Part shown: in pieces, positions 58,507 through 64,000 of the stretch
Layout: every line of letters begins with the position of its first letter
How positions within the stretch are numbered: position 1 is the first letter of the stretch
From: Kribbella rubisoli
GTDB lineage: Bacteria; Actinomycetota; Actinomycetes; Propionibacteriales; Kribbellaceae
DNA: 64,000 nt
Direction: 5' to 3'
Assembly (NCBI RefSeq): GCF_004217145.1
Contig: NZ_SHKR01000013.1
Coordinates: 124,001 to 188,000, forward strand
The notes under the pieces: model-generated
Database searches by the model: none
Seen by the model: the letters and a program-made list of their open reading frames with translations, nothing else
Told to the model about the DNA's origin: nothing
Translations under genes and position numbers: made by a program

Positions 58507-59118
58507 ATGGGTCTCAGCGACGACGACATGAACACCTCGTCCGAAGGTGGCGAAGGCTTGGCCGACGGGGGTGCCAACGTCGGCGGCACCGATGGTGGAG
58601 CCGACGGCGGCGCGGGCGGCAACACGTCCGGCGGGTACGGCGACAGTTCGTCCTCCGACGGCGGCGCTGACGGCGGTGCCGATGGTGGCACCGGGGAGGG
58701 GCCGGCTGACGGCGGTGCCTCGCAGGGCGCGCAGGACGGTGGCGCCGACGGCGGTGCAGGCGACGGCGCGGGCGGCGGCTCAGGTAACTACGGCGAAGGC
58801 ACCGCAGACGGCGGCGCCAACGAAGGCGCAAGCGACGGCGGAGCCGATGGCGGCGCGAACGAGGGTGGAAGCGACGACGGCGCCGATGGTGGAGCCGACG
58901 GCGGCGCGAGCGGCGGTGCGGGCGGCAGCTCCGAAGGTCTGGCCGACGGTGGCGCTTCGCAGGGCGGGCAGGACGGCGGCGCAGATGGCGCTGCCGGTGG
59001 CGAAGGCACTGCGGACGGCGGCGCAAACCCAAGCGGCTCCGACGGTGGCGCAGACGGTGGCGCAGATGGCGGTGCCGGCAGCGGCGAAGGCGGCGGCGGG
59101 AACTCCGGAAGCTGGTGA
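58507..59118 (+). CDS. acidic Asp-Gly-Gly-Ala repeat protein, candidate modified substrate peptide
   Basis: 203 residues after aagggag. Leader-like residues 1-14 (MGLSDDDMNTSSEG) precede a region almost wholly of DGGA units (19 copies), arranged as about five larger repeats of the form GEGxADGGAxxGxxDGGADGGA, for example near residues 15-36, 63-84, 96-117, 142-159 and 165-190. There is no Lys, Arg, His, Cys, Ile or Phe; the only Trp is the last residue. Four-base overlap with the downstream oxygenase (GTGA). It is an extreme low-complexity protein, not a known family; a repeat substrate for hydroxylation is inferred from the operon. Confidence 0.8.
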   Translation: MGLSDDDMNTSSEGGEGLADGGANVGGTDGGADGGAGGNTSGGYGDSSSSDGGADGGADGGTGEGPADGGASQGAQDGGADGGAGDGAGGGSGNYGEGTADGGANEGASDGGADGGANEGGSDDGADGGADGGASGGAGGSSEGLADGGASQGGQDGGADGAAGGEGTADGGANPSGSDGGADGGADGGAGSGEGGGGNSGSW

Positions 59119-60506
59119 CCCCCATGCCGGACGCCGGGCCCGACCCCACCCCCGCGAAGCCAGTGAACCCGTTGAACCCGGCGGACCCAGTGAGCCAGGT
59201 GAACCCGGGGAGCCAGGTGAGCCCGGTGGACCGCGTGGACCCGGTGAGACCGCGGCGGCGGGCTGGCGGGTGGGCGCGGGACGGGTTGCTGGAGGAGCGC
59301 CCGGCGCTTCGGCGTTGTGTGGCGGGGGATTTGGAGGAGTTCGCCAGCTTCTACTGGGGTGCGCGGGCGTTGCTGTCGCGCGGGCCGGATCTGCCTGCGC
59401 CGTATGACGATCTGTTCAGCTTGGAGGCTGTGGACGAGTTGCTGTCTCGTCGCGGGCTGCGGACGCCGTTCTTGCGGATCGCGAAGAACGGGGCGGTTGT
59501 GGGGGACAGTCAATTCACCGGGCCGGCTGGTGTGGGTGCGGAGATCGCTGACCAAGTGCGGGACGACAAGGTGGCGGCGCTGTTCGCCAGCGGGCACACC
59601 GTCGTACTGCAGGCACTGCACCGGACCTGGCCCGCCTTGGTCGACTTCTCGACTCAGCTGTCTGCGGACGCCGGGCATCCGGTGCAGATCAACGCGTACA
59701 TCACTCCTGCCGAGTCGCAGGGGTTCTCGGCGCACTACGACGTACACGACGTCTTCGTACTGCAAGTGGCCGGCGAGAAGCACTGGACCGTCCACGAGCC
59801 GGTGCACGCCGACCCACTGCGAAACCAACCGTGGACCGATCACACCCAAGCAGTCGCAGCGGCTGCGCGCGACAAGACTCCTGTGATCGACGAGGTACTG
59901 CGACCTGGCGACGCCCTGTATGTGCCCCGTGGATTCCTGCACTCCGCCAAAGCGCTGGGCGGGGTCAGCGCCCACCTCACCGTCGGAATGCACACTCTGA
60001 CCCGCTACCTCCTCGTGCAAGAGCTGGCCGCGCTAGCCGCCAACCAGGCAGCCCTACGCACCGCATTGCCCCTCGGCTTCGACCCCGGCGATCCGGAACA
60101 GCTCGCCGACATCCTGCCTGCAGTAGTCGAGCTCCTCACACAGGAGATCCAGTCCGCGACCCCAGACGCACTGGCTGCCCGACTACGCCGCCGTACCTGG
60201 TCCGGCAACCGCCCAGCACCACTCCCTCCCCTGGCACACGCGGCGTCGATCGCGTCCCTCTCCATAGGCACAACAGTCCGCCTACGCCCCGGCCTCCACT
60301 GCCGCGTAGTCCCCGGCGACCCAGTCATCCTGCAACTACCGGACCGCACAATCACGTTCCCACCATCCACCGAAGCGGCCCTCACCGAACTAACATCCGG
60401 CGCCGACTGCAAGGTAGGCAACCTCCCTAACCTGACCGACGCAGACCAGTTGGTCCTAGTCCGCCGCCTCCTCACAGAAGCCGTCCTAGTAGCAACCAAC
60501 AACTGA
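59115..60506 (+). CDS. JmjC/Cupin_4-type Fe(II)/2-oxoglutarate oxygenase
   Basis: 463 residues from GTG 59115 (ATG 59124 is possible). A Pro/Asx-rich N-terminal linker of short repeats (about 15-48) precedes the Cupin_4/ROXA-like domain. The iron ligands are H207-x-D209 (GFSAHYDVHDVF) and H287 (GGVSAHLTVG); GEKHWTVHEP and LYVPRGFLHSAKAL are family-typical. A C-terminal winged-helix-like region follows. Relatives hydroxylate residues in ribosomal proteins. Being translated together with the repeat protein, it may hydroxylate Asp in the repeats. That target is inference. Confidence 0.88.
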   Translation: MTPMPDAGPDPTPAKPVNPLNPADPVSQVNPGSQVSPVDRVDPVRPRRRAGGWARDGLLEERPALRRCVAGDLEEFASFYWGARALLSRGPDLPAPYDDLFSLEAVDELLSRRGLRTPFLRIAKNGAVVGDSQFTGPAGVGAEIADQVRDDKVAALFASGHTVVLQALHRTWPALVDFSTQLSADAGHPVQINAYITPAESQGFSAHYDVHDVFVLQVAGEKHWTVHEPVHADPLRNQPWTDHTQAVAAAARDKTPVIDEVLRPGDALYVPRGFLHSAKALGGVSAHLTVGMHTLTRYLLVQELAALAANQAALRTALPLGFDPGDPEQLADILPAVVELLTQEIQSATPDALAARLRRRTWSGNRPAPLPPLAHAASIASLSIGTTVRLRPGLHCRVVPGDPVILQLPDRTITFPPSTEAALTELTSGADCKVGNLPNLTDADQLVLVRRLLTEAVLVATNN

Positions 60507-60535
60507 CGTGAGCTGGTGTGGAAGTGTGAGGTGGC

Positions 60536-61462
60536 GTGGACGACGGGGACGCTCGATACCGACCGGAAACAGGCTGCGCAGCTCAAGCCGACCTCCGGCA
60601 TGACTCGCTGATCGCCACCGCCCCACCCGCCCAACGCTGGCTGCTCATCGAGTCCCACACCCCCTGGCCCCGCCAGGCCCTCACCGCCCTCGAACACGCC
60701 GTCGCCGACGTGGTTGCGCAGTTGTGTCGGGAGTTGGGGATTCGGCCGGTGCTGGTTCGACGGTACGGGCGGGTGGATCGGGCGCGGAGTCGACGGTGGG
60801 GATTGGTGGACTGCCGCCCGGGGCATGAAGAAGTTCGCTGGGGACCGCTGCCGACGGACGACCATCTGCTCGACGTACTGGCCGGCAAGGTTCCAGGCAC
60901 GATCAGCACCGCGCCCGTGTACCTCGTCTGCACACACGGCCGTCACGACGCGTGCTGCGCCGTACGAGGTCGTCCGGTCGCCGCGGCGCTCGCCTCTGCG
61001 TACCGGGAGCGCACGTGGGAATGCAGCCACATCGGCGGCGATCGCTTCGCGGCGAACGTCGTAGTACTCCCACACGGACTGTTCTACGGGCACGTCCCAT
61101 CGACCCGCGCCGTCGAACTCGCCAGGCAGTACGACAAGGGCCTCGTCGTACCCGATCTCCTCCGCGGATCAGGTGCCTTCACCCCAGCCGTCCAAGCCGC
61201 CCAACACTTCGCCCGCGAAGCCGGCCACTCACTAACCGTCGACAACCTCCTACCGCAGTCCGTCCAACAACTCCCCAACCACCACTACCGAATCCTCCTC
61301 AACACCACCGACCCTGCAACACCCTCGACCACAATTCCCACCGGATCGATCACCGTCGAGGTGTCAGCTCACCTCGACACCGTCGACGCCCGACTGACGT
61401 GCGCAGGCACCTCACCCGCAAAGATCCGCCGCTTCGAGCTCCACTCCCTCACCCCCGACTGA
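60536..61462 (+). CDS. sucrase/ferredoxin-like [2Fe-2S] protein
   Basis: 308 residues, GTG start with gagg five bases upstream, 29 bases after the oxygenase. Suc_Fer-like thioredoxin-fold ferredoxin: VCTHGRHDACCAVRGRPVA (C132, C140, C141) and TWECSHIGGDRFAANVVVLP (C163, H165), with PHGLFYGHV following. C14 (ETGCAAQ) is also characteristic. It likely carries a [2Fe-2S] cluster with Cys and perhaps His ligands and could donate electrons to the oxygenase or keep its iron reduced. Function in bacteria is not established. Confidence 0.9.
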   Translation: MDDGDARYRPETGCAAQADLRHDSLIATAPPAQRWLLIESHTPWPRQALTALEHAVADVVAQLCRELGIRPVLVRRYGRVDRARSRRWGLVDCRPGHEEVRWGPLPTDDHLLDVLAGKVPGTISTAPVYLVCTHGRHDACCAVRGRPVAAALASAYRERTWECSHIGGDRFAANVVVLPHGLFYGHVPSTRAVELARQYDKGLVVPDLLRGSGAFTPAVQAAQHFAREAGHSLTVDNLLPQSVQQLPNHHYRILLNTTDPATPSTTIPTGSITVEVSAHLDTVDARLTCAGTSPAKIRRFELHSLTPD

Positions 61463-61480
61463 ACCCACAAACGGTCCGGC

Positions 61481-62080
61481 TCAGGTTGGGTCGATGCGGC
61501 GATCCTCGAGGTGCGAGCCGAAGAACGCAGACTGGCGAGCCATGATTTCGCGCAGGGGTGTGCCACGAGGTACGCCGTACACCGTGCCCGGGAAGTCCAG
61601 CTCGCGTTGGATCTGCCACAGCTCCTCGTGCCGGTCCGGGGAGAAGAGTTGTGCCGGGTTGCCGGCCGCGATCCAGCCGATCGGGAGGATCGTGCCTGCT
61701 TCCAGGTGCGAGTTGACGTGCAGCACGCTGTTGATCCGGAGCTCTGCGCCTGTGCCGGCGACGGAACCGGGGAACAACGCGGCGCCCGTGGCGATGAAGA
61801 CTTCGTTCTCGACCGTGGCGCCGTTCACGTGTGCATGGGGACCTACCAGGACCGCGTCGCCGATCAGAGCGGGATGGTCGGCCCGGCCGCGCACCAGGGC
61901 GTTCTCCATCACCACACTGTTCTCGCCGAGTCTGACCTCGCCGTTCTCCGCTGTCAGCACAGCACCGTGCAGGACTCTGCTGCCTTCGCCAAGGACGACG
62001 GCGCCGCAGAGCACGGCCGATGGTGCGACGTACGCGGATTCAGGCACGACCGGTTGTCGGCCGCGGTGTTCGAGCAGCAT
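61481..62080 (-). CDS. gamma-class carbonic-anhydrase-like hexapeptide protein
   Basis: 199 residues, left-handed beta-helix made of hexapeptide repeats (VVPESAYVAPSAVLCGAVVL, GEVRLGENSVVMENALV). Metal-site candidates include HPALIGDAVLVGPHAHVNG and NSVLHVNSHL. Classed with the gamma carbonic anhydrase/PaaY-type transferase-like proteins; some are true carbonic anhydrases, others not. Ends close (18 bases) to the convergent sucrase/ferredoxin gene. Confidence 0.9.
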   Translation of the reverse strand: MLLEHRGRQPVVPESAYVAPSAVLCGAVVLGEGSRVLHGAVLTAENGEVRLGENSVVMENALVRGRADHPALIGDAVLVGPHAHVNGATVENEVFIATGAALFPGSVAGTGAELRINSVLHVNSHLEAGTILPIGWIAAGNPAQLFSPDRHEELWQIQRELDFPGTVYGVPRGTPLREIMARQSAFFGSHLEDRRIDPT

Positions 62081-62337
62081 CTGTGGCTGTCCTTTCGTTG
62101 CGTGACCACCTTGCTCCAGCTGTACCCAATGTTGTCTGCGAACCCTGCGGACTCTCCACAGCCCGGGTCCTCACAACCCCGGGCGGCGGTGTCCTCCGGG
62201 CCGTCCACATCAAAGGTGGGAGACTCGGTCCATCGGACAATCCGGGTGGAGAACCGCGAACTGAGCCAACATTAGAACAGATGTTCGATGCGGCGCAACG
62301 CATCCTGACAGGTCAGGAACCAGGTCGATCGGACCGC

Positions 62338-63555
62338 TCAGATCCGCGCGGAACTCAACCGCGGCGCGACCCGCGCAAGCACGTAGATCGTCAGGCTCGC
62401 CACCAGCGCCAGCCCGGCCAGCACCACCCACGGCAGCTCGTGATGAACCTCGAACAGTTGCGCGAAGAACCCGGGCGCCAGCACGCTCGAGAAGGCGAAC
62501 GAGTACTGCCAGTACGACAGGTACTTCCCCCGCCCAACCACAGGCGAGACCGCAGCCGACAGGGCGTTGTTGGTCGCCGCATGCAGTACGTCCGCGAACG
62601 CGTAGCAAGCCGTGGCGAGCACCAGCACCGGCACGACCCACCCTGCCGGGATGTGGATCTGCAGCGCCATCAGCACCGCCCACACTGCGTAGGTAATCCC
62701 AGCGACCACCATGACGTTCGTACGACGCCGCCGCTCGGTGTGGCGCACCACCAGCGTCTGACCGGTCGCCAGTACGACGGACGTCGCCGCAATCAGCACA
62801 CCGACCAGCCACTTCGGAACGGTCAGTGCCTCCGTGACGTACACCGGTACGCCGACGCCGAGCATCATCGTGCAGAGCGCCAGCAACGTGTTCGCGCCGA
62901 TCAGCACGAGGAACGTCTTGTCCTTGCGGAGTAGCGGAGCCGGTCCATTGTCCTGGTTGGTCCGCTCGTGGTGTGAGGGGTGCAGCCGCAGCAGGAGCAG
63001 GCCGGCGACGTAGAACGTCACCGCGTTGACTGCCATCGCGACCAGGAACGGTGCGTCGCCACCGATGGCCAGCAGCCAGCCGGCCACCAGAGCGCCCAGT
63101 GCCAGACCGCCGGCCTGCATCATGCCGCCCAACCCGAACCACTTGTCCCGCTCGCCCTCGTCGGCGACGTCCGCAAGCAGACTGAAGATCGCCGACCAGA
63201 ACACCCGCTGCCCGGTCGTCGTCACCAACGAGCACAGGAACAGCACCCAGATCGATCGCCCGAAGAAGAAGCCGGTGAACGCCAACCCCTGGGCGAATTG
63301 CGCGGCCACCACGATGTTGCGCGGCCCGACCCGATCGATCACCACTCCCACTGCGGCCGGTGCGGCGATGGAGAACAGCGTCGCGACCGTCAGCATCAAC
63401 CCGGCCGTGCCGAGCTGAATGCCGGCCACCTTGTTGAAGAACAGCAGCAGGAGCGGTCCCGCGCAGCCGCCGCCGAACGAGTCGATCGCGAGTCCGGCCA
63501 GCAGCGGTACCCGGCCGCGGACGTTCGGGAGACCGAGTGACGTGGCTGCGGGCAT
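62338..63555 (-). CDS. MFS transporter, 12-span
   Basis: 405 residues from ATG 63555 (MPAATSLGLPNVRGRVPLLA, gggag upstream); the longer frame to 63930 is antisense to the next gene. About 12 membrane spans. A GVVIDRVGPRN segment is the motif A-like loop. The middle carries a soluble segment (HHERTNQDN...). It most resembles drug-resistance or enterobactin-exporter-like MFS permeases. Substrate unknown. The spacer to the next gene (62081-62337) has only weak dyads such as cctgac-ag-gtcagg at 62304-62317. Confidence 0.88.
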   Translation of the reverse strand: MPAATSLGLPNVRGRVPLLAGLAIDSFGGGCAGPLLLLFFNKVAGIQLGTAGLMLTVATLFSIAAPAAVGVVIDRVGPRNIVVAAQFAQGLAFTGFFFGRSIWVLFLCSLVTTTGQRVFWSAIFSLLADVADEGERDKWFGLGGMMQAGGLALGALVAGWLLAIGGDAPFLVAMAVNAVTFYVAGLLLLRLHPSHHERTNQDNGPAPLLRKDKTFLVLIGANTLLALCTMMLGVGVPVYVTEALTVPKWLVGVLIAATSVVLATGQTLVVRHTERRRRTNVMVVAGITYAVWAVLMALQIHIPAGWVVPVLVLATACYAFADVLHAATNNALSAAVSPVVGRGKYLSYWQYSFAFSSVLAPGFFAQLFEVHHELPWVVLAGLALVASLTIYVLARVAPRLSSARI

Positions 63556-63629
63556 GGCAGAGCGCTCCCATCGGTCATCTCGGCGGCTGGCGAACTCTAG
63601 CAAGCGCTCTCCAGCCGTACCATCCGATT

Positions 63630-64000
63630 TCAGTCTGCTGCTGGCACCCGCCGTACGGCGATGTGCCGGAGCGGACGCCAGGCGACCGCTGTCATGAGCA
63701 CCATCGCCACGAAGGCGATCGCGAACGGAGCAGCCAGGCCGAACTGCTGCGCCAGTACGCCGCCCAGCGCCGAACCGATCGCAGCACCGCCGACCGAGGC
63801 CAGCAGGTACACGCTGTTCACCCTGCCCATCAGTGCGTCCGGAGTGACGAGTTGACGTGTCGTAGTCGAGACGATGCCCCACACCACGGCGTGGACGCCG
63901 AACACGGCCATAGTCGCGCCGGCGACCCACGGGTTCCTGGTGAGTGCCAGAACGAGGTGGACCGTCGTTTCGATGACCAGCCCGGCGCGGAGCAGAGTCA
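63630..64000 (-). CDS. MFS transporter, C-terminal fragment (runs off the right edge)
   Basis: About 123 C-terminal residues; the frame is open to the window edge and its start is outside. The sequence GRVNSVYLLASVGGAAIGSALGGVLAQQFGLAAP is a typical MFS motif-C-like helix pair ending in a short basic tail. It resembles the MFS_3/EntS-like exporter group. It lies next to another MFS gene on the same strand, 75 bases apart. Confidence 0.8.
   Translation of the reverse strand, partial: TLLRAGLVIETTVHLVLALTRNPWVAGATMAVFGVHAVVWGIVSTTTRQLVTPDALMGRVNSVYLLASVGGAAIGSALGGVLAQQFGLAAPFAIAFVAMVLMTAVAWRPLRHIAVRRVPAAD

Noticed and set aside
58507-59118. possible CRISPR-like array because of regular DNA repeats
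   Set aside because: Units are short, imperfect, contiguous and in frame with coding; there are no unique spacers and no cas genes.
58514-59149. leftward Arg-rich repeat frame
   Set aside because: It is simply the reverse of the DGGA repeat gene; the sense gene has the ribosome site and operon context.
59124-59407. collagen-like Gly-x-x protein in the alternative frame
   Set aside because: Pattern arises from the nine-base DNA repeat in the oxygenase linker; no start, ribosome site or end that makes sense.
1-64000. tRNA/rRNA genes, insertion sequences, integrase or prophage genes
   Set aside because: I looked for tRNA-like T-loops near gene gaps and for transposase or integrase motifs and found none.

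Overview
The window is high-GC DNA from an actinobacterium. Supporting evidence: WhiB-type regulator, bacterial proteasome activator (Bpa), DUF3152, DUF4446, DUF5926, an MptB-type polyprenol-phosphomannose mannosyltransferase, frequent GTG starts and tightly overlapping genes. Gene content and the frequent gtac-rich codons suggest the Kribbella/Nocardioidaceae side of the phylum, but that placement is inference. I see no tRNA, rRNA, CRISPR array, insertion sequence or prophage. The region looks like ordinary chromosome with several accessory cassettes.

Layout. 1-5.2 kb: partial acyltransferase, GNAT enzyme coupled to a GlxA-type regulator, DUF418 membrane protein, methyltransferase, a 46-residue protein and an Fpg/Nei glycosylase. 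5.2-10.1 kb: a beta-sandwich orphan, a rhodanese, and a signalling cassette made of one intact histidine kinase, one kinase without its catalytic residues, one sensor domain without any kinase, and a divergent LuxR-type response regulator. 10.2-16.3 kb: a 1121-residue secreted phosphodiester-glycosidase/metallophosphoesterase fusion, an S66 carboxypeptidase and an S9 peptidase. 16.3-21.4 kb: a heterodimeric ABC exporter with one dead ATP site, then a DHA2 drug-efflux permease. 21.4-23.8 kb: a RelA/SpoT-domain protein divergent from an AAA ATPase, with palindromes between them. 23.8-28.5 kb: DUF3152 zincin, Pro-rich membrane protein, alpha/beta hydrolase, a TPP riboswitch with a CytX-type permease, and a methyltransferase.

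28.6-34.4 kb is a sulfur-scavenging locus. A 23-residue leader peptide ending in Cys-Arg precedes a flavin reductase, a three-gene sulfonate-type ABC importer and an FMN-dependent monooxygenase, nearly all with overlapping ends. A sigma factor coupled to an O6-methylguanine methyltransferase points the other way. 34.6-45.4 kb: quinone reductase, glycerophosphodiesterase, anti-sigma-type ATPase, DUF5926, arginine deiminase, a RibD-like reductase, a GT2/MptB pair and larB-larC. 45.5-51.9 kb: PAP2-lipid kinase fusion, serS with a HAD phosphatase, a WhiB protein with an extra helix-turn-helix, a second HAD phosphatase and Bpa. 52-57.3 kb: CGNR and TetR regulators with clear operators, a VOC protein, quinone reductase, Trm11-like methyltransferase, MobA-like transferase and a nitrilase.

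The most interesting candidate for an undescribed system is at 58.4-61.5 kb: a 203-residue acidic protein built almost entirely of Asp-Gly-Gly-Ala repeats, translationally coupled to a JmjC/Cupin_4-type Fe(II)/2-oxoglutarate oxygenase and followed by a sucrase/ferredoxin-like iron-sulfur protein. The arrangement reads as substrate, hydroxylase and redox partner, with a nested hairpin just before the repeat gene's ribosome binding site. The window ends with a gamma-carbonic-anhydrase-like protein and two MFS transporters, the last cut by the edge.
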